This document shows, in pieces, positions 32,657-44,882 of a stretch of DNA of 64,000 bases; the stretch's first letter is position 1, and each line of letters starts with the position of its first letter. The position numbers and the translations under genes are program-made. The notes beneath the pieces are model-generated. The model was given only the letters and a program-made list of their open reading frames with translations, did not search any database and was not told where the DNA came from. Source of the stretch: Neopestalotiopsis rosae (lineage: Eukaryota; Ascomycota; Sordariomycetes; Amphisphaeriales; Sporocadaceae); contig JALGAS010000004.1 in the NCBI GenBank assembly GCA_023078685.1, positions 5,456,001 through 5,520,000 on the forward strand. The letters run 5' to 3'.

Positions 32657-33345
32657 ACTGTCATGGAATTGTTTGTCGAGCGAGAGGATTATTAATGATA
32701 TGTCGATTTTGGAGTGCTTGATGTAAAATTTGTTGTAGTTGAAGGCAAGATAATGACTGGATAGCAGTCTGGCCAAACTTTTGTTTTCCCTCCTTTGGGG
32801 CAGGCCAATGCATTCCGATCTTGTCCTCTGATGTCATTCTGGGTCGTTCGTGACCGTCTGAAAGGGTATCCGGTCTCTCTTACCTGCTATGATTACAGTA
32901 TATTACGCAGGTGCTTTGGGGAGGATTATAAGACTGCACTTGCATTAGAACTAAAGTAAACCTCTCGTGTGTAGCTAGGTAGTCGTGTCTGCACAGTGGG
33001 TAAGGCTTGAATATATGAAATTAGTTCTATAGAGAAAGAGGAGTTCAGTGATTATATGCCGAATTGTATGCTCCATCTCTGGAGCAACTACTGTTTTTAC
33101 ATTCTCTGTCTCTGGAGCAACTATTGTTTTTATCTTCTCTGTCTTTGGTGGTTACAGCTGTTGCTTGTTGGTTTATGGAAGTGTAGTATAGGATCATTTA
33201 TATTATATAGGCAGCTTGGTGAAGAACAGGACTTTTCAGAGGCAAGATATCGATGAATCTCTGAGGCTGGCGTCAGAAATTAATAAATATTGATTGACTC
33301 AGTAACTCTCAAGTTATATCAGATACAGTACTCCCTTGGATCATG
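32657..33345. other. Intergenic, 0.7 kb
   Basis: Upstream of the zinc-cluster gene and downstream of the next broken gene. Contains one tandem repeat and no gene. Confidence 0.5.
33077..33142. repeat. Tandem 33-bp repeat, two copies
   Basis: Two adjacent 33-bp units beginning CTCTGGAGCAACTA differ at a few bases. A decayed third copy may follow. Confidence 0.85.
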
Positions 33346-35263
33346 CTACCAGTGAATACCATCCCGAGCATACAGCGCCCTCAACGCACCCTCGCCCATA
33401 GCCTCTCCTAGTGAAGGTGATATTCGCTGGCGTAATCGTCTCATCCACCTTGCATAAGGGCCCAGACGAACAAGAATACCGGGGTCACCGGTCCACATTC
33501 CTAGTGCTGGAATGTAGACAGTCTCCAATGGAAATAGTAATCCAGGATCTCTGCTGATTTTCCGGCATAGTTTGATGTATAACCTTTTCAGGTGGTCGTG
33601 TCCTTCTCCATCAATCTGCAATGCATACCAATAGTCTCTTGCTGCCATTGAGTAGCACATATCACGATCAATCCCCAGCTCAAACTTCATACGCTCGAGG
33701 GATTCGCCATCAAGATCAGCAGTAAGCTCCAAAGCTTGGCCTCTGCGCCAGTGAGCATGGCGTCTCTGCTGATCTGTGGCGCCTGCCCACTCCAAGAATG
33801 CCGAGGCAGCTATGGTGGATTTATGGGGCAAAATCCCGGGAATCCTTTGAGACTTCTTGTCTTTCTGGAGTCTGATCATCAGAACGTTGGCAGTATATGC
33901 CCAATAAGTAAAGAGCTGCATCTGTGTTTCCTTAAGGGTATTATGCATAGGGCTTCCCTCGGCGGAGCGCGCTCCCACAAATGTCAAGGGCAAGACAGAT
34001 ATCGATGCCTCCAGGACGTAACCGTAGTACCGGATGGCTCCGTACAAATCTCCCGCCTCTCGATGCTCGTTGCCAATTCTCCGAAATCGGAAAAGAATGT
34101 CTAGGAGCTCGGCATCGGAACGGATAGGCTGCGACATAGATGACACGAAGCTTCCCATTTCATTCCCGCCTCCAGATGCGGAAACTCTCGCAAAGCTGCG
34201 AATCATAAACATGGATGTTATGATCTCCTTAAAGACACGACTGGGAATGACAGGTCAGTAAATCGTGACCTTTCCACTCAGCATGACATGAAAGGGTGGC
34301 ATCGAGTCCTTCTACGGCTTTGTCGTCGATATGAGGTCCTCCGACAGACAAACAATGAATCGAAAGGAAGACGGAAGAAATGAGATGTATTTTGACATAC
34401 CCAGAAATACCAGTGTGTTGGTGTATGTTGTCTCTAAGAGCGATATGCATACTGTGGCATTCGCGCAGCTGTAGGGTCAAGAGATAGACCAAATGAATCC
34501 ACGAATCGGGATGATATGCGAGCAAAAGCACCAAGCCTCCGTCAAAGTCACTATCAATAATTTTATCCTTTCTTCTCACGGCGTTCTGCTCTAGGCCCAG
34601 ACAGATGGTCATAATTGAGGATTCCCTGAGTTGACGCTCACGTTCCGTGGAGTAGTTGTCGGTATTGAAATACGGCTGAGAGTACCTTCCTGGAGCTATT
34701 GTGTATCTTAGCAGAGGGGAAGACCATGGAGCTGGCCCACATATTCGAATCTGGATTCAGGTGTTTCCAGTGACAAGCATGTCCCATGCTTCAGAGCGTA
34801 TTTGTTGGTTGACACCCAATAAATTTAGTCCTGGAAAATTCTTCCCCCGTTCGATATAGTACTCTATACCCCCCTCGGACCATTGGCTGACACTGAGGAG
34901 CTCTTTGTAAACTTGATCTCGAACCTCCCTTGGGAGCGTAAGAAAAGTAGATGGTTTTTGTGTAAGAATTGGAGTAGATACTTGCATACTGGAAAGAAAC
35001 AGACGATGTATATCGCGGATGTTGTTGTTTATGGTGTCTGTCCAAGGGAATATGAGCTGAGATGGAGTTCGTCTTAGCAAGTCACCACCAGGTTGTGACT
35101 CGCCATGCGAAGCGACGGAGGCGCCGCTGCTGTGTTGGGATCGCATCTGAGCTTGATAGGTCTTCTGAGCTTGCCTGGCTCGCTTGATTGTTTGGGCTTG
35201 TCTCCTTTGTCTCTTTGCCTTGGACTTGTTCTTCATTCCTCTTCGGTTGCCTTTGGAAGCCAT
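33346..35263 (-). pseudogene. Broken gene: F-box/2EXR-like N-terminus plus helical domain, in-frame TGA
   Basis: Exon 35263-34401 and exon 34240-33346 (intron 160 bp, GTATGT donor, CATTCCCAG acceptor) keep one frame of 586 codons except for a TGA at 34759-34757 (codon 169). Before it: a very basic Lys/Arg/Gln-rich N-terminus (about 1-45) and a segment FLTLPREVRDQVYKELL, which resembles the LPxExRxxIY start of fungal F-box/2EXR proteins, followed by LLGVNQQIRSEAWDMLV. After it, protein-like sequence continues at once (IQIRICGPAPW), with a long helical region to the C-terminus (GNEHREAGDLYGAIRYYGYV resembles a TPR helix pair). A TGG-to-TGA change (Trp to stop) fits the surroundings. No splice pair removes the stop. 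The first 168 residues alone might still be made. Confidence 0.6.
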
Positions 35264-36692
35264 TGTGAGTGTGGTAATATTGATGTTACCTAAAGTGAAA
35301 CCAAGAGCGTTGTGCTGTTATTCTTACAATGCTAAATGAGATCAACGCGCGTGAAGAGGAGAAGAGAGACTGGGAGAACTTGGGGGAGTCCGAGCGGGTC
35401 AAGTGTGTGTAGTTGTTGACCAAAGGATCATGCCAAAGGGATTAACAAATGATAGGCTGCTATTGACGAATACATGGCACGGTAAATTTATGAATGCTCT
35501 TGGGCAGATGCTCAGACTCCCGACAGAAGTGTCATGCATTTCTAGAAGGAGCTGCCCAGCACCTAAAGAAGATTGCTCTCCGTGCTTGTACGGCTGATGT
35601 GTGTGAAAATGTACTTGCCTGAACCTAATAAGATGATAGACTGTGATCATACATGTGCAAGTCACTGGCCACCTTATTAGTGCTTTTAATACAAAATGAA
35701 GACAGATTTCATTATTTTTACTTGCTTGAAAATTTATAGGAATATCAATACACCGTACGTGCGGATACTATTCATCTAAAGATACTGTTCTGGGTCAGTA
35801 TTGCGTGGTGGAATATGAACGAGCGCCCAAGTAAACTTTCCAGAATTGGAAATCCATATAATCCGGGGCGAACCGGGATCATTCACTATAGCCCAAAACA
35901 CTTTGCGATAACCGATCACCCCCAAGGTTTCGCTTTGCACGTGTGAGTGAGTCGCTTTCTGACTTTTAGGGGTCCACCGTCCAAGATCTGCAACAATTAT
36001 TTTTTGAGATGCATAGTAGAAGAGTCACCGTGGCATGGTTGAAAAATACAACTGCACAGGACAAGCTTGGAGTCAACAATGGATACGGAATACATGGGTA
36101 CTTGGGACGCTCCAGTCTACATAGGGTGCATCAATCAATTGAAAGAAATGGAAGGACCCTGCAGCCCTTGAGCACCAGTTGAGCCAGTTGCACCTGCATG
36201 GTTACGACTTTGGAATAATCGGTACTTGCTGCATGTACCCAGGCCCTTATGGCAGGACTAGCGGCAGTCCCCCCAGGCGGCGAACCTACTAACGCAAACC
36301 TTACTTCTTTTTCTTAGTCGGATAATCGTTTCGCCCGGGCTTTGGCATTTTTAGGAGGCCACGATTCATCAGTGAGACGGGCGGCGTCAGCCATTGGACA
36401 GAATAGACATTTGGTTAGCGCGCGCGCCCCCGACACCTGGTCAAACAAGTCAAACTGGTCTCGATGGGGCTACGTAGCTACTTCTAAATTGCGGCAACGT
36501 ATTTCATAAGGCAAAACCACCTTAAACCACCTGCTGCTTGCTAACCCAGCTCCTGCCAGCCAGCCAGCAAGCCAGCAAGCAGACAGATAGACAGACACAC
36601 ACACACACTATTTGTATCTGTCGAGGAAGATTTCTGGTCAGACAGACAGACAGACACTTCCATCATATCCTCACTGCTGCTGTCTGCCCATC
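35264..36692. other. Intergenic, 1.4 kb
   Basis: Gene-free. The right end is the SEC63 promoter and leader with simple repeats. A short palindromic-looking run of CG dinucleotides (GCGCGCGC) lies near 36418-36427. Confidence 0.5.
36556..36656. repeat. Simple repeats in SEC63 leader (CAGC/CAAG, CA, CAGA)
   Basis: Tetranucleotide CAGC/CAAG runs near 36557-36580, a CA run at 36595-36608 and CAGA units at 36639-36656 lie 37-137 bp upstream of the SEC63 ATG. Confidence 0.85.
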
Positions 36693-38850
36693 ATGTCGTC
36701 CGATTACAGCTATGATGAGCATGGCACTTTCTACCCCTTCTTCCTCTTCACCATTACTGCTGTTGTCACGCTTCCCTTGACTTACAGCCTTTTGCGCCCC
36801 AGCACCGACGCCGCTGCCCTTGCGCCCAGGATAAAAAGCGACTACAAGCCGGAGCACCATGCCGTCGTCGACGCCCAGCGTGCTTCGTTGAAGCGCAAGC
36901 AGCGCAGAGTCAAGCGCGCCATTGCCGTCCTCATCGGCTGGGCCGTCATGGGCCTCATGTTCTACCTCGTCCTCACCACCCAAGCTACTGTCGCCAAGAT
37001 ATGGAACCGTAAGACCAACTTTACCACTTGTCCTTTGCGATTTCGTCTGTTCTTCTTCTAACACAAGCTCTCGCGTAGCCTACGACATTCTCGGAATACC
37101 CGACTCCTACTCGGAGAAGCAAATCAAGTCCCACTACAAGAAGCTCTCGCTCAAGTTCCACCCCGACAAGGTCAAGGTCGACCCTGCCAAGAATGAGACC
37201 ATTGAGATGCTCAATGACAAGTACGTCGAGTTGACCAAGGCCTACCAAGCTCTTACCGACGAGGAGGTTCGCAACAACTACATCCAGTACGGCCATCCCG
37301 ATGGCAAGCAGGGTTTCAGCATTGGTATCGCCTTGCCCAAGTTCATTGTGTCCGACGGCAACGGCAAGTGGGTTGTCCTGGTCTACGGTCTGCTCCTTGG
37401 TGTGCTTCTTCCCTACCTCGTTGGTTCATGGTGGTATGGTACTCAGCGCATGTCCAAGGAGGGCGTTCTGATCGAGAGTGCCGGCCGTCTGTTCCGCGAG
37501 TACGAAGACAGCGACGAAGAGGGACGTCTCATTGCCGCTCTTAGCACTGGAAAGGAGTTTGAAGAGAGACTCAAGGGTCAGAATGCCGAGTCTGGTCTGT
37601 CCAAGATTGAGTCGAAAGTTCAGGCTGCTGGTATACTGTCCACAAAGGATCAAGAGAAGCTCGAGAGCCTTGATGGAGTGAGAAGAAAGGTCCTCGCTCT
37701 CCTGTGGGCTTACCTTGGTCGCGTGGATCTGGACGATCAGGCTCTCGAGAACGTCAAGTACATGGTTGCCCCAGTTGCAGTTGCGCTTGCGCAGTCGTAC
37801 AATGCCATTGCGCTCGCATACGGCAACACCAAGGCCATTCTATCATCCTACACTACTACGCAGCGACTGATCCAGGCAGTGCCCCCCAAGGCATCCCCGC
37901 TCCTCCAACTCCCTCACTTCACTCCCGAAATCGTCTCGGCTGTCGAAGGCGCATCCAAGACCCACATGACTGTTCAGCAGTTCATGGACCAACCTGACGC
38001 CCAACGACGCAGTCTTGCTGTCGGCAAGGGACTCTTGTCGCCGGACCAGTACAAAGAGGCTGTTCATGTTGCTACTCAGCTGCCGCGTTTCGAGGTTGCC
38101 AAGGCTTTCTTCAAGGTTACTGGCGAAAAGTACATTATCCCATCTTCTCTGGTCAGCTTGGTAGTAAAGGGCAGAATCGTTCCTCCTGGCAGCACCAGTG
38201 TTCCCGCAGTTAAGGAGGCGGATCTTGAGGACCCTGATCCCGTTGAAGGCGACCTCAAGGCACTCAAGAAGGACGAGGAGGGCGAGAGAGTCCTCCCTCC
38301 TCTGGCCTTTGCTCCCCGTTACGCTCGCAACCACTCTCCGCGCTGGCACATCTTCTTGACCGACAGCAAGCAAGGCAAGATGGCCGTTCCTCCCTTTACC
38401 TTTACCACCTTTGACCAACCCATCTTTGACGCCGACGGAAAGCCCACCTTCAACATGCAAACTCTCAAGGCCCAATTCGCCGCACCTCCTGGTCCCGGCC
38501 ACTACACTTTTGTCATGCACGTCATTTGCGATGCTTACGTTGGCTTCGATACCAAGCTTGAGGTGACTTTGGTGGTTGACGATGCTGCAAAGGCTACACA
38601 GGCTGCAGAGGAGGACGACATTAGCGAGCCTGAAGAAGGTAAATACTCTACTCATCATCCTGTGACTCCAAACACACTGGCTAACTATTAACTAGATTCT
38701 CTCGCTGGTCAAATGAATGTCCTGCGCGGCAACGGAGCACCTACAAAGCCCAGAAAGGCATCCGATTCGGATGAAGACGAGGAGAGCGGAACAGATGAGG
38801 AGGAAGTTGACACGAGCGATACCAATACCGACACGGAGGATGAGTCGTGA
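36693..38850 (+). CDS. SEC63: SEC63, ER protein-translocation J-domain subunit
   Basis: Exons 36693-37008, 37079-38638 and 38696-38850 (introns 70 and 57 bp; CTAAC branch sites in both) give 676 residues. Topology matches Sec63: a short lumenal start, TM1 (FFLFTITAVVTLPLTYSLL), TM2 (AIAVLIGWAVMGLMFYLVL), a lumenal J domain (about 106-175, HPD at 133-135) that recruits BiP/Kar2, TM3 (VLVYGLLLGVLLPYLVG), a Sec63/Brl domain (about 240-620) and an acidic C-terminal tail (DSDEDEESGTDEEE). The acidic tail is the family's binding surface for Sec62. It works with the Sec61 channel in post-translational import into the ER. Start chosen because MSSDYSYDEHG precedes TM1 directly; frames upstream have no homology. 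Confidence 0.95.
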
Positions 38851-40333
38851 GAAAAGGTTGTATATTAGCAGGCTGCATAGGAAAATGGCGTCGGTGGCGT
38901 TCAGCGGTGACATAATTCACCGCATATTGTCTGCTTTTCCCCTGTGCATGACAGGAAAATGATTATAGAAGATCAATTCTTTTCAGCGGTAATAGTGTCT
39001 CAATGTGCCCAAGTATTAGATTACAAGAGACTAAATGGCACTATCTCATATAAGAACTTGGAACGTGAAGGTTTTGAACATGGATATAGTGGTCGCGGTG
39101 ACCTGGTCGAGAAGCTCCAGAGTCTCGACTCTTGGGTTTGTTGGCCCATATTCTACGTTGGGATAGTCTTGCCAATATTGTCCTGACCGTCTGCAACACC
39201 GTCCCCTTCTCTGAATGATCTTGTAGGAGCAGAGCATGAGACACAAATGTGAAAAAAACCTGCCGAGCGCACCTTTGTTGGAAATCCGTGTGGGCATTTG
39301 CACGCACGAAGTAGGCCATCTCGCCTTCGCCTCAGTCTTGATAGAGTGAGAGTTTGAACGCTTCATTATACTGGGTTCCATTCTCGGTTATGCATGTCAT
39401 GTGCCGCTTGAATAGTGTTCAAAATTCCAGAATGCAATCGTCTTTGTTCACTTTTACTTAGGGATTATCGGACAGGTCAATTACGATCCATCCAGTGACT
39501 GTGCGAGATCAGCTGCCTGCATGCTTGCTTGCTTGGACGAAAGTCCCAAATACATATATATTCTCTTTTGTTTTGGGATTTCTTTCTATGTTGTCTCTCT
39601 TTAAGACGTCCAAGTCATCTTTATAGTTGCCTCGGTCTTAATATGGAGAGACGTTCTCAAACCAAACTTTGACATGAATATACTCTACCAGGAAATAAAA
39701 TGAGACAATCACACTTGAAGCTCGTGATAGGGCACACATACTCACTGACTCTACCTATCAAATGTCTATCCAGAGACCAATTGTCAATTTATGCACAATT
39801 CTGCAGAAAGTAATCTGGCATGCTCGACTGGGCAAGTTGCACAGAACAGTTTGTGCAACTTGGTATAAAAAGAGGGTCTCGAAAGACTATCATTGCTCGG
39901 AGACTTTTCTCCGGCGCTGAGACAGGCCGCCAAGTGACGACATGATGACTCTACGAAGATGAAGGACGAATAAATATGCGGACTAGAATAGATATAATAC
40001 TAGAGAAGAGCTCGTATACTGCTGGCAGAATTAATCTTTCGGGGAATATATTGTCAAAAGTTTGGTTGATTTTCTATACTACGTTGAACTCTCTGGGGTA
40101 GGTGCTTGCGAGAGTGTACTCGAATCACATGGTAAGTCCAATATTTCATAATATTATTTCAAAAGTATTTTGCTCTTCTTACTATGTACAGTTTGAAGCA
40201 TCTCTCTCAAAAATCATATAATCATTTCCCATAATCGCTGTCGAATAGAACCCAAAATTCCCGGAGAAGAAGATCTGCCAAAAAGGTCTCATGTCACAAA
40301 AATGACATCACTTGGAAAGATGTGACACGCAGC
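38851..40333. other. Convergent 3' region, 1.5 kb
   Basis: It lies between the 3' ends of SEC63 (+) and the catalase gene (-). No gene seen. Confidence 0.5.
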
Positions 40334-41911
40334 TTACGAGGCATTCTTCTCCGTGGCCTCCTTGATGGCGGCGCCCAGCTTCTCGTCGACCCGGGAGAAC
40401 AGATCGTACGTGCCCTTGCGGGTCTCGGGGCGGGCAGCGGCCAAGTGGCCGGCGACGTTGTTGATAAAGTTCTCCTGCTGTCCGGGCTGCTTGCCGAGGA
40501 CGTTCCAGAGGCCAGTAGCTTGTTCCTGTTTTTCGTTGTGTTAGCCATCTTGTTGTGTGTTTGGACAGTGTCGAGTGACACTTTCTTCGGGTGTGGAACT
40601 TACATAGTCGTGAGGCTTGATCTCGTCAAACATGTCGCTGATGACGGCGCCGGCCCACTGCTCGTGCGGCGTGTTGACGGCCTTTGCGGGGCGGTAGGTC
40701 ATGGGCCGGAAGCTGCTGGGGTAGTTTGGGTTGGCGCCGTAGTTGCCGTTGACGGCCATGAGGCCGTCGCGCTGGTAGGGGTTGAAGGCGTGCTTGGGGG
40801 CGTTTACGGGGATCTGCTGGTAGTTGACGCCCAGGCGGTGGCGGTGCGTGTCGCTGTACGAGAAGAGGCGCGACTGCAGGACCGGGTCGGCCGTGGGCTC
40901 GACGCCGGGAACCAGGTGCGAGGGCGCGAAAGCGACCTGCTCGATCTCGGCAAAATAGTTTTGCGGGTTCTTGTTGAGGGTCAGCTTGCCGAACCGGCGG
41001 AGCGGCACCTCGCTCTGCGGCCAGACCTTGGTCAGGTCAAAGATGTTCCACTTGAACTTCTCGGCTTCCTCGGGCTTGAGGACCTGCACGTAGACGGTCC
41101 AGCTGGGGTGCTCGCCGCGCTCAATGGCCTCGAACAGGTCCTGGGTGTTCCAATCGGGGTTCTCGCCAGCCATCTTGGTCGCCTCCTCGTTGGTGAAGTT
41201 CTTGACGCCCTGGTCCGTCTTGAGGTGGATCTGGACGTAGACAAAGGAGCCGTCGGGCTTGACAAACTTGTGGGTGTGGCCAGAGTAGCCGTTCATGTGA
41301 CGGTAGCTGTAAGGGGTTCCACGGTCCGAGAAGAGGGTCATGACCTGGTGGATGGCCTCGTGGTGAGTCACAAAGTAATCCCAGAAGGCAGTGGCATCCT
41401 TGAGGTTTGTTTGGGGGTCCTTCTTTTGTGTGTGGATGAAGAGGGGAAAGTTTGTGGGATCTCTGAGGAAGAAGACGGGAGTGTTGTTGTACACCCAGTC
41501 CCAGTTACCCTCCTCGGTGTAGAACTTTACAGAGAAACCTCTGGGGTCTCTGGCCGTGTCTGCCGAGCCCTTCTCACCACCAACGGTCGAGAATCGGGCA
41601 ACACACTTGGTCTTCTTGCCAACACCATTGAGCATGTCGACGGAGCAAATGTCGCTAATGTCATCGGTCACCTCAAACTCTCCAAAGGCGCCAGCACCCT
41701 TGGCATGGACGACACGCTCGGGAATACGCTCGCGGTCAAAGTGGGCGAGCAGGTCGATCAGGTGAAAGTCCTGCAGCAAGAGAGGACCGGCAGGTCCGAT
41801 ACGCTGCCATTTCGAAGGGTGATCTACTGGGCAACCATTGGAGGTTGTGTAGACGGGCTGCTCGTCATACCTGTAGGTAGTGGACGAGGCGGACTTGTCG
41901 TCGAAAACCAT
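40334..41911 (-). CDS. Catalase, small-subunit, monofunctional haem type
   Basis: Exons 41911-40604 and 40525-40334 (78-bp intron, GTAAGT donor, CTAAC branch site, AACAG acceptor) give 499 residues, the usual length of small-subunit catalases. It converts H2O2 to water and O2. Seen: distal His in [12 protein letters not shown] (H69), the Asn in FVYNN-type segment [10 protein letters not shown] (about 142), the proximal haem ligand Tyr in [14 protein letters not shown] (Y352), and the NADPH-region [12 protein letters not shown]. No signal peptide and no C-terminal SKL (ends EKNAS), so probably cytosolic. Translation starts at [10 protein letters not shown]; the frame extends slightly upstream but has no ATG. 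The long open frame on the opposite strand is a compositional shadow. Confidence 0.95.
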
Positions 41912-44882
41912 GATGGGCAATCGTTACAAGTATAGCGAAAGAAAAGAATATGGAGGGGGTATCACAAAGGTTTGTAAAATGATTGACTAAGTTGTCAGTC
42001 TTTTCAGATCAATGAGCAACTCTTGGCAAAAGTTCTCGAGGCATTGGGCGGGAGGAGCAGCCCTTTTATTGATGGTTCCCCCGTTGCCATGGCCCATGGA
42101 CGGGATCGATCACACGGGCAAATCTCCCGGTTGACGTTTGCGGGCTGCTGCGTCAGACCTCCATCATATCAATTGGAATCAACGCCCGAGGAGATGAACC
42201 TGGGAGGTACCCAAGTACGTACACATTTCATGAACCAAACAGCCCTGTACATGTACGGCGTACCAGGCAAGGTACCAATCATAACCTACCAAGACACATT
42301 AATACATGGAAATAGATTTCTATGGAAGAAACACACGGGGAGCAACCAGAGCAACCAGCAACTTCGAGACCTCTAGCGTCATGGTGGGGTCGGTAAGTGG
42401 TTTGACATGGGGCCAATCATCAGCCTCTGAATTGTGCTCACAGCGTCTAGCAACCAGGTTCAGAGGCGCGGTGGGTGGTCGAAGTTCGGGATCCACCAGC
42501 CCACTATCGAGATTCCTCATCATGGTTCGGATGGGGAGGGGCACATTTTCTTTTTTCTATTGTGTCTTTTGGAACATATGAATTTGGAATCTGGATACTT
42601 TTTATTGCCTGTTTCTTTCACTGACTGGATGATGGCAACAAGTGACTGACTCATTGCCACGGAGATACCAAAGTCCTATCGACAGGCAGCCTCATGGTCA
42701 TCAGGAACAAGAGAATCAATCGATCGAACTTCATGGATGACTCGCCTACAAGGGCTGCATGCAGCGTTTCGGTCTGGACAGACTAACTGACGCAACTCCA
42801 TGTTCATGTGTAAATCAACTTGACAAGGTATTATATGCATGAATTGCTAATCCTCGCCTGGTGAACGGTATACCTGGGCCAGATATCCAGAGTCTACCAG
42901 AATGACTATTTAATGTCTGATATATACTGCTCCTCATGCCTTATTCTACGAATACTATTAAACCACCTGGACGCTATTACAATTCACTAGCCAAGACTGT
43001 TCAGAGTAATATAGCAAATAAGTTTGTTATACTGATCCAACTAACGCGTCAAAGTTTCAATCTTGTGTGTATAAGCTATGAGCAGTACCGAATGGCAGTC
43101 TACAATACCATTGCGCAAACCCCTGCCCATCATCCATATCTCGAGCCGTTCTCTAACAGATACCGGCGATCTGAATGTAACCCATACCTGTTTTTGCTAT
43201 CATCCGGAGCAAATTCTACGATGCACCTGGCGCGGAAGCCAGCTTCCAGCAAAACAATTGGCACAAGTATAACGATTGTCGAATAGTGAATTCGATGTTC
43301 ACATACCCTGGACACCTTCTTACACCAAAAAAAGTCATGACGTCAAACCCCGGTACGGCCCCACCCAGTCCAAAAGGTGGAACCGGACATTCATAACCCC
43401 TGGCTGAAGTCTTGGGAGTGTTTGCCGACACGCCGGTCCAGGCGAGCCAGGTTCGCGCCTCCATAGAGCCTCGTTGAGAAAAAGGAGTGCGGCTTGTCAT
43501 CCGCATTTTGACGATACCTAGTGGTACCTTGTATGAAATACTCTTGATAGCTGATAGTTGCCTGATTCCATAATTGTGTATGGCAAATATGATTCCATAA
43601 GACATCTCCGCTGTCTAGTCATACACGGGACATAGATCTGCCCCAGAGAAATTCGCCTTCGATACAACTTTTCTAGGCTGACTTGACACATCTCTAGTAT
43701 AGCCATATTTGGTGGGACAAGTGAAGCGAAAACTCATCGCAGATATCTCGGCGAGCTTCGACACCTCATTATGTACGAACAAGAAATCAAATCCCCGAGA
43801 TCAGTCGCCTCGAATGATCCAGTGTATGATGGAACCCCCGTCCCTGCCACGTGCCAGCAATACTATGTATGTTCTCCTGCTGGTTACCCAGGAACATAAC
43901 CTTAAACATCCCCAAATCACCACTCGAGACAAGGTTATATGTAGTGATGGAAAGTCAAGGTACAATATACCATTTCACAAATGCCATGTGATAGATCCTA
44001 CTCCTCTCGGAGTGAGTTTGGCCAATTGTTGTCAATCATGTTCGATTCCCAGATTCATGTGAGGTTCGTTTTAGCGATTTCTTTTTGTGCAGTATGGACA
44101 ATGAAATTTCGAGACACCCCATGACGCGTCAACGGCAAGAATAGCCAGTTGCTCAGCCTGCATAACTAATCAGAGTTCATCTTGTGGAGCGAAGACTGTG
44201 GACTTGTACTGTCGGAGATATCTTGGGATATATGTCTCGGGACCAATCCCATTTCACAGACATCAATTTGATTTTACTCGTGACTCATATACACTTCATT
44301 CTCGTTCTTTTGTCATGGCCAAAGATTGCGGAGTACGACTTTCCCATGCACTCATACATGACGAGTAATGTCTGTACCCAAACAAGAGGACTTCACAAGA
44401 GCTTAAAATTACAGCAGCTATAGCGATCGAACAGCCGGATCTGCAGTAGATGGCCGGCACCACGTTACCAGATGGGCGACGTTTGAATCTAAATGTCATC
44501 ACTCTTCGTGCGGTTGGTATTATAGGCCATGCCATTGTCTGGTATGAAGACATGGCCCGATGCGTATATATGCAAGATTTCGATTCCTCTGGGAACGACC
44601 AGTCCCCAGCCTGTATTCCGTTCCCACCCGGGCAGTGATGCAAAAATGTGGCATGGCGATGATGTTCATCTCCTCTCACTCCGGGCACCGTGGACCATCT
44701 CTGTAAGGCACTTTCCAGAACGCCCAGGCTCAAAATATTTCCCTCTCCGTATAGTTCCAAATTGCGCCAAGGCGATGCTCGCGCTCCAGCAGTGCGTGGG
44801 CAGCCCTCCAAATGGATTAGACAACCGTCGGTCTCCACCAAGCGTGGTTCTATTTTCAATGTTGGTCGGGATGAGCAGAGTC
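41912..44882. other. Intergenic, 3.0 kb
   Basis: Left end is the catalase promoter (an AGGGG stress-element-like pentamer at 41954-41958). The rest, including 42900-44400, is AT-rich with only short frames. No gene, RNA or complete transposon recognised. Confidence 0.45.

Noticed and set aside
37843..38658. A 271-codon frame antisense to SEC63
   Set aside because: It overlaps conserved SEC63 coding sequence and has no recognisable domain.
40322..41935. A 537-codon open frame on the + strand across the catalase gene
   Set aside because: It is antisense to a full catalase coding region with all catalytic motifs. Long antisense frames are expected in GC-rich, biased-codon genes, and its Val/Gly/Leu-rich translation resembles no family.
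41912..44882. Possible transposon remnant in the 3-kb AT-rich gap
   Set aside because: No terminal repeats, target duplications or transposase/reverse-transcriptase motifs were seen.
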